From positions 1 through 64,000 of the forward strand of contig JAFGIW010000172.1 in the NCBI GenBank assembly GCA_016929415.1: a stretch of 64,000 bases of DNA, in the 5' to 3' direction. The notes beneath the pieces were generated by a model, which was not told where the DNA came from, did not search any database, and was given only the letters and a program-made list of their open reading frames with translations. A program made the translations under genes and the position numbers. Below are positions 38,967 through 46,744 of this stretch, piece by piece; the stretch's first letter is position 1; the number at the start of each line of letters is the position of its first letter. This DNA comes from Chitinispirillaceae bacterium. GTDB taxonomy: Bacteria; Fibrobacterota; Chitinivibrionia; Chitinivibrionales; Chitinispirillaceae.

Positions 38967-40091
38967 TCAGAAAAGGTCGTCTCCGGAAAGCATTTCGAGA
39001 AACGCCTCAACGCGGATCTTGAATTGACCGACGGGAACCGTGACATCGAATTCGAGAAACAGGACCTTCACGCCGGCGTCTTCGAGCGCCGTGCGGATTG
39101 CGGGTATGTCGATTTCGTGCGGATCGCAGAATTTCTGCTGGATGATGATAGCGCCCGCGACGTTCCACTCCTTCACGAACTGCAGGATCCGCTCCACACG
39201 GCGGCGTTCGGGCCAGTCTTTCGTCGGGCAGGGAAGCCGATCAATATACCGCTGCGCAATGCTCGTAAGCGGGTCCCCGTTTGCCTCAACCGTATCCCAG
39301 AAGTAACGGGTGCCGGTACAATGGTCGTCATGAACGATAACGGCATCGAGGCTTTCAACCATTTCGATGAACTTGACATCGTCGTTTTCCGACCCGAGCA
39401 GCATCACCCGCGTTGCTTTCTCCTTTCCCCGGGAACGGCCTTCCAGCTCATTCAGCACGCCCTCCGTTATACGTGCATGTTCGGCCTTTTCGGTCATCTG
39501 ACTCGAGACGACCATCTGCATTGCCTCAAGACCGGTCATCGGAACATCTTCTTTTTTTCTTGTCTCGTACACCGCTTTCATGAGATTGCGGCTGCGGTTC
39601 ATGATGTCAATGCCTCGTTGCAAATCTTTATCGGTGATCTTCCTGCCCGTCCATCTCTCCACCTTCTTGATAAAGAGCTCGTATTCGCCGCGCAGGAATG
39701 CGGTGGCGTGAGGGCTTTGCACATGATGCGGCATGGGCAGGTAATAGCTGAACTCCGTGGGGATGTGCAGATCCCATGAGGTGTACGCCTGCCGCACGTG
39801 AAGGCAGCTCTGGGCGATCATGATGCCGTCGAGATAGCTGTAACGGCCTTCGAGCCCCTGCGCGAGACAGTCGCGGCAAAACGGGCAAAACATGGCGAAA
39901 ATATGGGGTTCGGTCAGGTTCTGCGTTTCGTGACTTCCTAAAATACGCACCGGAAGAACGCCTGCCGCATAGAGGATCTCTTCGGGGACGTATGTGCAGA
40001 AATAGCCGAGCACCTTGCCTCCGGTTTTCTTTTTCCACTCCTTCGCATATTCATGTCGGGCATCATACCATTCCTTATACATTTCGATCAT
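38967..40091 (-). CDS. bzdN: Benzoyl-CoA reductase catalytic subunit (BzdN/BcrC type)
   Basis: Second catalytic subunit (374 residues) of the reductase, also of the 2-hydroxyacyl-CoA dehydratase fold. GKVLGYFCTYVPEEILYAAG (about 26-45) is the family's opening, with a cluster Cys. FAMFCPFCRDCLAQGLEG (about 68-85) holds further Cys, and IIIQQKFCDPHEIDIPAIR (about 314-332) the last. AAGGAGG precedes the ATG at the right distance. It is the first reductase gene; 54 bp separate it from the upstream crotonase gene, so both are probably on one transcript. The order N-O-P-Q-M-V matches the bzd cluster of Azoarcus. Confidence 0.92.
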   Translation of the reverse strand: MIEMYKEWYDARHEYAKEWKKKTGGKVLGYFCTYVPEEILYAAGVLPVRILGSHETQNLTEPHIFAMFCPFCRDCLAQGLEGRYSYLDGIMIAQSCLHVRQAYTSWDLHIPTEFSYYLPMPHHVQSPHATAFLRGEYELFIKKVERWTGRKITDKDLQRGIDIMNRSRNLMKAVYETRKKEDVPMTGLEAMQMVVSSQMTEKAEHARITEGVLNELEGRSRGKEKATRVMLLGSENDDVKFIEMVESLDAVIVHDDHCTGTRYFWDTVEANGDPLTSIAQRYIDRLPCPTKDWPERRRVERILQFVKEWNVAGAIIIQQKFCDPHEIDIPAIRTALEDAGVKVLFLEFDVTVPVGQFKIRVEAFLEMLSGDDLF

Positions 40092-40145
40092 GCCATAACC
40101 TCCTTACCTTTACTGAAGCATATAACGATGCATTTAACCTGCGGA

Positions 40146-40931
40146 TTATTTGCCAATGAATTTCGGTTTCCTTTTTTCCTCAAAAGCTGCCATGCCCTCC
40201 TTCTGGTCGGCGGTCGCGAAACAGGCGCCGAAAGCCTCCGACTCGATCAGTTCGGCGCTTTCTCGGTCGACATGAAGGCTGTGGTTTACCGCCCTTTTCG
40301 CCAGTTCCAAGGCTATCGGCGGCTTTTCGGCAAGTTGACGAGCAAGAGACATGGCTTCTTCGTTCAATCGTCCCAGAGGCACGACGCGGTTGACGAAACC
40401 AAGCCTGAAGGCGGTCTGCGCGTCGATCATCGCACCGGTGAACAGCAGTTCCTTCGCCCGAACCGTGCCGATCGCTTCCGGTAACCTTTTACTGGCGCCC
40501 CAGCCGGCCATGATGCCGACATTTATTTCCGGTGAAGCGAACCGTGCGTTTTCCGCCGCGATGACGATGTCGCACGCTAGCGCCAATTCGAGTCCTCCCC
40601 CGAGCGCATATCCGTTTACCGCGGCGATCACCGGCTTCAACATATCTTCTATGGCGGCCATGATGCGCTGCCCCGACTGTGAAAAATCAGCGGCCTGAAA
40701 GGCATCCATGCCTTTCATCTCTTTGATGTCGGCACCGCCGCAGAACGCCTTTTCCCCTTTTCCCGTAAGAATGACCGCCTTGACGGCATCATTGTTGTCG
40801 AGTTCATCGAGAAAGCAGCTTTTCAGTTCCTGCAATGCGGATGAATTGAGAACATTGAACGCACGCGGGCGATTGATCGTAACCGTCGCAACACCGCCTT
40901 CGATTGCCAGAATGATATGTTCATACGTCAT
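40146..40931 (-). CDS. Enoyl-CoA hydratase (crotonase)
   Basis: A 261-residue crotonase. Oxyanion segments GEKAFCGGADIKEMKGMD (about 58-75) and VNGYALGGGLELALACDIV (about 102-120) are regular, with the two catalytic Glu positions present (ALGGGLELAL; FASPEINVGIMAGWG). I chose the ATG at 40931 (GGGAGCGG upstream) over the TTG at 40946. It lies after the 3-hydroxyacyl-CoA dehydrogenase gene and before bzdN. The probable role is hydration of crotonyl-CoA to 3-hydroxybutyryl-CoA in the lower pathway. Confidence 0.92.
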   Translation of the reverse strand: MTYEHIILAIEGGVATVTINRPRAFNVLNSSALQELKSCFLDELDNNDAVKAVILTGKGEKAFCGGADIKEMKGMDAFQAADFSQSGQRIMAAIEDMLKPVIAAVNGYALGGGLELALACDIVIAAENARFASPEINVGIMAGWGASKRLPEAIGTVRAKELLFTGAMIDAQTAFRLGFVNRVVPLGRLNEEAMSLARQLAEKPPIALELAKRAVNHSLHVDRESAELIESEAFGACFATADQKEGMAAFEEKRKPKFIGK

Positions 40932-40946
40932 GGTTACCGCTCCCAA

Positions 40947-41798
40947 TCAGCAATAGTTATAAAACCCCCTGCCCGATTTCCGCCCGCAACAGCCGCCGCT
41001 TACCATTTTCCGCAGCAGCGGGCAGGGGCGATATTTCGGGTCGCCCAGCTCCCGGTGCAACACCTCCAGGATCGCCAGGCAGGTGTCAAGGCCGATCAGA
41101 TCGGCCAGCGCCAGGGGACCCATGGGATGGTTGGTCCCCAGTTTCATCGCCGCGTCGATCGCCTCTTTCGATCCCACACCCTCCATGAGGGCGAAAACCG
41201 CTTCGTTGATCATCGGCAGCAGAATCCGGTTTACCGCAAAACCGGGAGAGTCGTTGATCCGGATGACGGTCTTTCCCATTTTCTCTCCGAGCTTCACGGT
41301 TGCATCAAGCGTTTCATCGCTCGTTTCGAGCCCGCATACCGCTTCGACAAGCTGCATTACCTGCGGCGGATTGAAAAAGTGCATGCCGATCACCTTTTCG
41401 CGCCGCTTTGTTGCGGCGGCGATTTTTGTAATGGAAATCGACGAAGTGTTCGAGGCGAGAATCGTCGGCGGAGGGCAGAGTGCATCGAGATTCTGAAACA
41501 GTTGCTGCTTGACGGAGAAATCCTCCACAATCGCCTCGATGACGAAATCCGCCTTTTCAAGCATGCTCATTTGCGGCGCGGGGGTTATTCTTTCAAGAGT
41601 CCGTCGAGCCTCTTCATCTGAGAGCTTCCCTTTTTCAACACTCCCCCGCAAGCGCTTTGTTACTGCGTCGATTCCCTTACGCAACAATCGCTCGTCGATA
41701 TCGTGAAGGATAACATCGATTCCCGCCATCGCGGCCGCCTGTGCGATACCGCGGCCCATGATCCCCGCGCCGACAATCCCGATGGTCGACATATTCAC
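40947..41798 (-). CDS. hbd: 3-Hydroxybutyryl-CoA dehydrogenase
   Basis: A 283-residue NAD-dependent enzyme that oxidises 3-hydroxybutyryl-CoA to acetoacetyl-CoA. NAD fold [20 protein letters not shown] (about 7-26), catalytic region [20 protein letters not shown], the His in [17 protein letters not shown] (about 138), and the C-terminal domain [20 protein letters not shown]. The GTG at 41798 fits the upstream GGAG better than the ATG at 41792. It is followed at once by the crotonase gene. Normal length. Confidence 0.95.
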   Translation of the reverse strand: MNMSTIGIVGAGIMGRGIAQAAAMAGIDVILHDIDERLLRKGIDAVTKRLRGSVEKGKLSDEEARRTLERITPAPQMSMLEKADFVIEAIVEDFSVKQQLFQNLDALCPPPTILASNTSSISITKIAAATKRREKVIGMHFFNPPQVMQLVEAVCGLETSDETLDATVKLGEKMGKTVIRINDSPGFAVNRILLPMINEAVFALMEGVGSKEAIDAAMKLGTNHPMGPLALADLIGLDTCLAILEVLHRELGDPKYRPCPLLRKMVSGGCCGRKSGRGFYNYC

Positions 41799-41834
41799 TG
41801 CGGTACTCCATTCATATAGTAAAGCACTTGCACC

Positions 41835-43022
41835 TCATCCTCCCCTGTTCTTCTTTACTTCAACCACGAGCGCGGGTATGATCGCACGGTAATCGCCGAT
41901 GATCCCGAAATCGGCGACCTGAAAAATGGGTGCCGCCGGGTCGTTGTTGATGGCCACGATGGTGTCGGAACTTTTCATGCCGACCTGATGCTGGATGGAA
42001 CCGGAGATGCCCACGGCAACATAGAGCTTCGGTGATACCGTTGTTCCCGATTGTCCGACCTGCACCGATTTCGGCCTGCACCCGAGGTCGACCGCCACAC
42101 GCGAACAGCCCACCACGCCTCCGAGCACTCCCGCCAACTCCTCAAGCAGCGCGAATCCTCCGTTGGTGCATACTCCCCTGCCGCCCGAGACGATGATGTC
42201 CGCTTCGTCGATTTTCACCTTTCCCGTCTGCGGGCTGTCAAGTATTTCTTTGAGTACTATGCGGAAGGACGAGGCGTCGATTTTCACCGGGACCGTTATC
42301 TTCTCGCCCGCTCTCTTTGCATCGGGTTCCATTTTCTTCATGACATTCGGCCGTACGGTGGCCATTTGAGGCCGGGTGTAGGGACAGATGATATCGGCCA
42401 TGATGTTGCCGCCGAACGCGGGCCGGGTCTGCAGCAGCAATCCGTCAAGGATTGAAAGACCGGTACAGTCGGCGGTCAGCCCCAGTTCGAGCGATGCAGC
42501 CACGCGCGGCGCAAGGTCCCGGCCGGCATGCGTTGCGCCGAAAAGGACAATGCACGGTTTATACCGGGAGATAAGCCCGGTGATCACGGGCGCGAACGCC
42601 TCGGCGCGGTAGCGGGAAAGCGCTTCGGATTCGCCGATAAAAACGCTGTCGGCGCCATGATGAATAAGTGTATCGGCAAACTTCGCCACATCATTTCCCA
42701 GCAGGATGCAGCTCACCGATTGGCCGAGAATGTCGGTTAACTCTCTGCCCTTGCCCAGAAGCTCGAAAGTGAAGTTCTTGACCCGCTGCGATCCCTCGGT
42801 TTCGGCGACGACCCACACACCCGAATACTGCGTGAGATCGATGTCTTTCATTGCCCGTTCAATGGTGATGGCGCTTACCGGGCAGATCTGTTCGCATGCG
42901 CCGCACAGGGTGCATCCGTCGCCGATGACCGCCTTCTTCCCTTTCATGACGATAACGCCGAACGGACAGGCCTTGACGCATTTGACGCACCCGATGCATT
43001 TCTCCGCAGCAAGGGTGATCAC
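41835..43022 (-). CDS. etfA: Electron transfer flavoprotein alpha subunit with ferredoxin domain
   Basis: A 395-residue EtfA carrying an N-terminal two-cluster ferredoxin domain: CIGCVKCVKACPFGVI (about 9-24) and CTLCGACEQICPVSAI (about 37-52). The EtfA body follows, with the C-terminal FAD domain GGRGVCTNGGFALLEELAGV, GQSGTTVSPKLYVAVGISG and NNDPAAPIFQVADFGIIGD. Extra ferredoxin domains on EtfA occur in bifurcating complexes such as caffeyl-CoA reductase and lactate dehydrogenase. The GTG start overlaps the etfB stop (GTGA). It works with EtfB and probably the adjacent acyl-CoA dehydrogenase. Confidence 0.95.
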   Translation of the reverse strand: MITLAAEKCIGCVKCVKACPFGVIVMKGKKAVIGDGCTLCGACEQICPVSAITIERAMKDIDLTQYSGVWVVAETEGSQRVKNFTFELLGKGRELTDILGQSVSCILLGNDVAKFADTLIHHGADSVFIGESEALSRYRAEAFAPVITGLISRYKPCIVLFGATHAGRDLAPRVAASLELGLTADCTGLSILDGLLLQTRPAFGGNIMADIICPYTRPQMATVRPNVMKKMEPDAKRAGEKITVPVKIDASSFRIVLKEILDSPQTGKVKIDEADIIVSGGRGVCTNGGFALLEELAGVLGGVVGCSRVAVDLGCRPKSVQVGQSGTTVSPKLYVAVGISGSIQHQVGMKSSDTIVAINNDPAAPIFQVADFGIIGDYRAIIPALVVEVKKNRGG

Positions 43023-43813
43023 AACACTCCTCCCTTTGCAAGAACCTGGAAAAGCTCGCCTGCAACGGCCGCGGCGCTGTTTCCTTCGAGCATGACTCCC
43101 TGCCCGCGCTTCGGCGGGGAAAAAACGCGTTTGACCTGAGTGGGAGAACCCTTAAGCCCCAGCTTGTCCGCGTCGGTATTGATTTTTTCCGCACCCCACT
43201 CTTCATAGGGTTTCTTCTTTGCTTTTATAATCGCTGAAAACGGCGGGGTCGAGGGAACGAAATCAGCCGGCGGCGTGCAGGTCAGGAGTGCCGGCATTCT
43301 CACCTCGACGATTTCATATCCCGTATCGGTCTGCCGTTTTACGGTAAGTGTCTTTCCGTCAAGCGTCACCCTTTCCGCATAGGTCACCTGGGGAAGGCGC
43401 AGGTGCTGCGCCATTTCCGGTCCTGTCTGGGCGGTGTCGCCGTCAACGGCCTGCAGCCCGCACATGATAAGATCGATTTTACCCAGCGCACCAACCGCCC
43501 TCGCCAGCGTGTAGGAGGTTGCCCAGGTGTCGGCGCCGGCGAACGCCCTGTCGGTCAGAAGGATTGCGCGGTCCGCTCCCAGGGCGAGCGCCTTCATGAG
43601 CGCACTTCTCGCCTGCGGCGGTCCCATCGACAATGCAACGATCTCCGCTCCCTCTCCCGCAGCATCACGCAGACGCACCCCCTCCTCAAGGGCAAACTGG
43701 TCGAACGGATTCATCACGGCGGGAACGCCCTCACGGACGAGCGTTCCGGTGGCGGAATCGACCTTTACATCGGAGGTATCGGGAACCTGTTTGACGCAAG
43801 CAATGATGAGCAT
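43019..43813 (-). CDS. etfB: Electron transfer flavoprotein beta subunit, bifurcating type
   Basis: A 264-residue EtfB. IACVKQVPDTSDVKVD opens the protein, and NPFDQFALEEGVRLRDA (about 36-52) is regular. The segment CGLQAVDGDTAQTGPEMAQH (about 118-137) matches the NAD/FAD-binding form of bifurcating Etfs (DGDTAQ.GP) rather than the AMP-binding form of respiratory Etfs (DDDSNQTG). It pairs with the ferredoxin-fused EtfA. No Etf:quinone oxidoreductase gene is seen here. The acyl-CoA dehydrogenase gene lies directly upstream. Confidence 0.93.
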   Translation of the reverse strand: MLIIACVKQVPDTSDVKVDSATGTLVREGVPAVMNPFDQFALEEGVRLRDAAGEGAEIVALSMGPPQARSALMKALALGADRAILLTDRAFAGADTWATSYTLARAVGALGKIDLIMCGLQAVDGDTAQTGPEMAQHLRLPQVTYAERVTLDGKTLTVKRQTDTGYEIVEVRMPALLTCTPPADFVPSTPPFSAIIKAKKKPYEEWGAEKINTDADKLGLKGSPTQVKRVFSPPKRGQGVMLEGNSAAAVAGELFQVLAKGGVL

Positions 43814-43865
43814 CTCGATTATCTTCCTTCAACGCACCCGGCCGGATGGAGCATGCGGCGGCGTC

Positions 43866-45062
43866 CTATCTGTAGGTGATGAATTCCTTGCCCAGCAGTT
43901 CGCGGGCGACGATGGTCTTCATGATCTCCTTTGACCCCTCGGCAAGGGTGAACGACCGCACCGCCCGGTACGCGGCCTGGTCGGGGCACTCCTTGTTGTA
44001 GCCGAAAGCGCCCTGCCACTGCATAACGTCGTCAATTGCCTGCATCGCCCAGGTGGCGCAGAACATTTTTACCATGGCGACCGTCTTGCTCACCTCCATG
44101 CGCGACGCCTTGCCTTCCTGTTCCAGGTCGATCATATGAAGCGCCTTGTAGGTAAAATCCCTCAGCATGGAAATCCGGGTGTAATGTTCGGCAAGCGGGA
44201 ACTGAATACCTTCGTATTTTGCGATTGCCCTGCCGAACGCATTCCGTTCTTTGATATATTTAATACCGTTTTCAAGGGATTTCATGGCGGCTCCGCAGCA
44301 GACGCAGGCGATGATGGCGCGTGCGAATTCATAGCCTTCGTGGACAATATAGAAACCCTTCTCCTCTTTCCCGATAATATTCTCTTTCGGTATTTCGACG
44401 TTGCTGATGTGGAACCCTCCGGTGGAAATTGCTTCCCGTCCCATCTCTTCATCCTCGGTGATATCGATGCCCGGCAACCCGAGCGGCAGGAAGAACATCG
44501 TCATACCGCGGGTGCCTGCTCGCAGGTTCTGCCGCGCGAGCGTTACATGTCCGCCGCCGTACTGCTTGACCTCACGGACACCCGATATGTAGTTCTTTTC
44601 ACCGTTGACAACGTACTTATCACCATTAGGCGTGATGGTGGTGACCATATTGGCAAGGTCGGAGCCTATTCCCGGTTCGGTGGTGGCGATACCGATAAAT
44701 GCATCGCCCTTTGTCGCTGGCGGGATATGTTTCAATTTACACTCGCGAGTACCGTATTTGTCGAAGACATGCGCCCACGAAGCCTGCACCAGATAAAAAA
44801 CCGGTACTGACGCCGTATAATCGGCCCGTCCCAGTTCTTCACCCACGATCCCGGCGGTGACCGCATCAAATCCCGAGCCTCCGTATTCCGGATCGACCGT
44901 CGGGCAGAGCAGCTCCATCTTGGCCATCGACTTGATGAGGTCGGGGGGGATTTCCTTGTTCTTTTCCATTTCCTGAACCCGGGGGGTCAGATTCTTGGCC
45001 GCCCATTCACGTACGCTCTGGCGCAGCATCTCCTGTTCTTCGGAAAATTCGTAGGTGATCAT
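43866..45062 (-). CDS. Acyl-CoA dehydrogenase, probable glutaryl-CoA dehydrogenase
   Basis: A 398-residue FAD enzyme. Family features: EFSEEQEMLRQSVREWA (about 5-21), GIATTEPGIGSDLANMVTT (about 125-143), FAD segment YEFARAIIACVCCGAA, and QWQGAFGYNKECP (about 344) before the catalytic region FTLAEGSKEIMKTIVARE (about 367-384) with the base Glu. It is encoded next to EtfBA. In the benzoate pathway this position is normally glutaryl-CoA dehydrogenase. The residue before the catalytic Glu is Ala; decarboxylating glutaryl-CoA dehydrogenases usually have Tyr there. Non-decarboxylating action, or another acyl-CoA substrate, is therefore possible. Confidence 0.85.
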   Translation of the reverse strand: MITYEFSEEQEMLRQSVREWAAKNLTPRVQEMEKNKEIPPDLIKSMAKMELLCPTVDPEYGGSGFDAVTAGIVGEELGRADYTASVPVFYLVQASWAHVFDKYGTRECKLKHIPPATKGDAFIGIATTEPGIGSDLANMVTTITPNGDKYVVNGEKNYISGVREVKQYGGGHVTLARQNLRAGTRGMTMFFLPLGLPGIDITEDEEMGREAISTGGFHISNVEIPKENIIGKEEKGFYIVHEGYEFARAIIACVCCGAAMKSLENGIKYIKERNAFGRAIAKYEGIQFPLAEHYTRISMLRDFTYKALHMIDLEQEGKASRMEVSKTVAMVKMFCATWAMQAIDDVMQWQGAFGYNKECPDQAAYRAVRSFTLAEGSKEIMKTIVARELLGKEFITYR

Positions 45063-45123
45063 GCGAGCATCTCGCTTTCTGTGGAAAAAGTGACTAACTG
45101 CCGTTTGTCCTGCACTATCATGG

Positions 45124-45155
45124 AACGGTCACTGAGCGGAGTCGAAGTGACCGTT
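45124..45155. repeat. Hairpin with conserved 12-nt loop (copy A)
   Basis: Arms AACGGTCACT (45124-45133) and AGTGACCGTT (45146-45155) pair perfectly around GAGCGGAGTCGA. The loop is the reverse complement of the loop of copy B at 45167-45198, while the arms are unrelated. Confidence 0.75.
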
Positions 45156-45166
45156 ATTCAACTCAA

Positions 45167-45198
45167 CGCGTACATTTCGACTCCGCTCAATGTACGCG
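45167..45198. repeat. Hairpin with conserved 12-nt loop (copy B, inverted)
   Basis: Arms CGCGTACATT (45167-45176) and AATGTACGCG (45189-45198) pair perfectly around TCGACTCCGCTC. It lies 7 bp after the thiolase stop and could also act as a transcript end for it. Confidence 0.75.
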
Positions 45199-45205
45199 AA
45201 ATATT

Positions 45206-46399
45206 CTACTCCCGCTCCACCATCATGGCCACGCCCATACCGCCCCCGACGCACAGAGTGGCAAGGCCGCGGTGCGCACCGCGTTTCTGCATCTCATAAA
45301 GCAAGGTTATGAGAATACGCGCCCCGCTTGCCCCGATGGGGTGCCCGAGCGCTATCGCGCCGCCGTTGACGTTGACTTTTTCCTCGTCCCAGCCGAGCTC
45401 CCTTCCTACCGCGACCGCCTGGGCGGCAAATGCCTCATTGCATTCGATCAAGTCGATATCCGAAAGGGAAAGTCCCGTTTTCGCAAGGATCCTGCGGACA
45501 GCCAGAAGCGGTCCGGTTCCCATGATCGCCGGATCGAGGCCGACGGAAACCACGGAGCGTATTGTTGCAAGCAACGGCAATCCCAGTTCCTGCTGCTTCC
45601 GTCGTGACGCCACGATGACGCAGGCGGCGCCGTCATTTATTCCCGATGAATTGCCGGCGGTAACGGTGCCGCCGGGCTTGAATGACGGTTTGAGCGACGA
45701 AAGCTTGTCAATGGTTGTACCGGATCGGGGAAATTCATCGATGTTGAACCGGGCCGCAGTACCTTTCTGCTGAGGAACCTCCACGGTCATGATCTCGTCA
45801 ACGAAGCGCCCCTCCCTGATGGCTTTTTCCGCCCGCTGCTGGCTGCGGCACGCATACTCGTCCTGCTCGGTGCGGCTGACGCGGAACTTTTCCGCAACGT
45901 TCTCGGCCGTCAGTCCCATGTGGTAATCCCCGAAAACGCACCATAACCCGTCCCGGATCATCCCGTCAACCACGTATCCGTTCCCCATCTTATTGCCCCA
46001 TCGCATCTTTTCGAGCAGGTAGGGGGCTCGGCTCATGCACTCCATACCTCCGGCGACCAGAACTCCGGCTTCTCCGCAGCGGATCGCCTGCGCCGCCAGG
46101 CAGACCGCTTTGAGTCCCGAGGCGCATACCATGTTGACCGTCGTAGCGGGGACCGACTGCGGCAGACCGGCACCCATCGCCGCCTGGCGGGCGGGGTTCT
46201 GTCCCTGCCCGGCCTGCAGCACGTTCCCCATGATCACTTCATCGACATGCTGCGGGTCAATGCCTGTTCTTTTCAATGTCTCCCGGATTACCGCGGCACC
46301 GAGCTGCGTTGCCGGTATGCCGCTCAGCATACCTCCGAATTTTCCTACTGCCGTGCGCACACCGCCGACAATGACGGGATCATCAGGATGAATATCCAT
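45206..46399 (-). CDS. Acetyl-CoA acetyltransferase (thiolase)
   Basis: A 397-residue classic thiolase. Nucleophile Cys in VNMVCASGLKAVCLAAQA (about 88-105), GHPIGASGARILITLLYEM with the catalytic His (about 353-371), and the second Cys in LCVGGGMGVAMMVE (about 381-394). NEAFAAQAVAVGRELG is also regular. It cleaves acetoacetyl-CoA into two acetyl-CoA in the lower pathway, or runs the reverse reaction. It is the first gene of the minus-strand run and is divergent from the GntR-type regulator. Confidence 0.93.
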   Translation of the reverse strand: MDIHPDDPVIVGGVRTAVGKFGGMLSGIPATQLGAAVIRETLKRTGIDPQHVDEVIMGNVLQAGQGQNPARQAAMGAGLPQSVPATTVNMVCASGLKAVCLAAQAIRCGEAGVLVAGGMECMSRAPYLLEKMRWGNKMGNGYVVDGMIRDGLWCVFGDYHMGLTAENVAEKFRVSRTEQDEYACRSQQRAEKAIREGRFVDEIMTVEVPQQKGTAARFNIDEFPRSGTTIDKLSSLKPSFKPGGTVTAGNSSGINDGAACVIVASRRKQQELGLPLLATIRSVVSVGLDPAIMGTGPLLAVRRILAKTGLSLSDIDLIECNEAFAAQAVAVGRELGWDEEKVNVNGGAIALGHPIGASGARILITLLYEMQKRGAHRGLATLCVGGGMGVAMMVERE

Positions 46400-46743
46400 C
46401 AGTCAAACATTCCCTTTCGGATGCGTACCTGCCGTTCGGCGGTCAGGCAATTTACCGTTAAACGCTTCAGCCGCAAACGGTAGTGTATAAAATAATTAAG
46501 GCTGCCTTTGTGCATTATCATTCCGTTACAAAATCGATTTTTCACTACGTGGCGTGCAGATGACACCCACTACAGGCTCGACTGATGCATGATACTGTAG
46601 TACCGGTATTATGCTCTTCATGCAGGCATTGCGAGAAACAAACAACCATGAGCACCGATACTATGGATGCGTCTTTAAAAAGATAGTACAAATCATGGCG
46701 GGGCAAACTATTTTACTGTTCACTTCAATCATACCATGGTACT
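46400..46743. other. Divergent intergenic region between thiolase and regulator
   Basis: About 344 bp. It must hold the promoters of the minus-strand thiolase (first gene of the catabolic run) and of the plus-strand regulator. It contains two related palindromic sites, at 46598-46609 and 46731-46744. No gene is supported. Confidence 0.5.
46598..46609. promoter_or_regulatory. Candidate operator 1
   Basis: TAGTACCGGTAT contains the palindrome TACCGGTA. Read on the other strand, the site at 46731-46744 gives TAGTACCATGGTAT, so both share TAGTACC and GGTAT. They are plausible binding sites for the divergent double-GntR regulator. Confidence 0.4.
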
Positions 46744-46744
46744 A
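46731..46744. promoter_or_regulatory. Candidate operator 2, overlapping the regulator start
   Basis: ATACCATGGTACTA holds the palindrome ACCATGGT and ends at the regulator's start codon (46744). Binding there would block its own expression, as in autoregulation. Confidence 0.4.
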
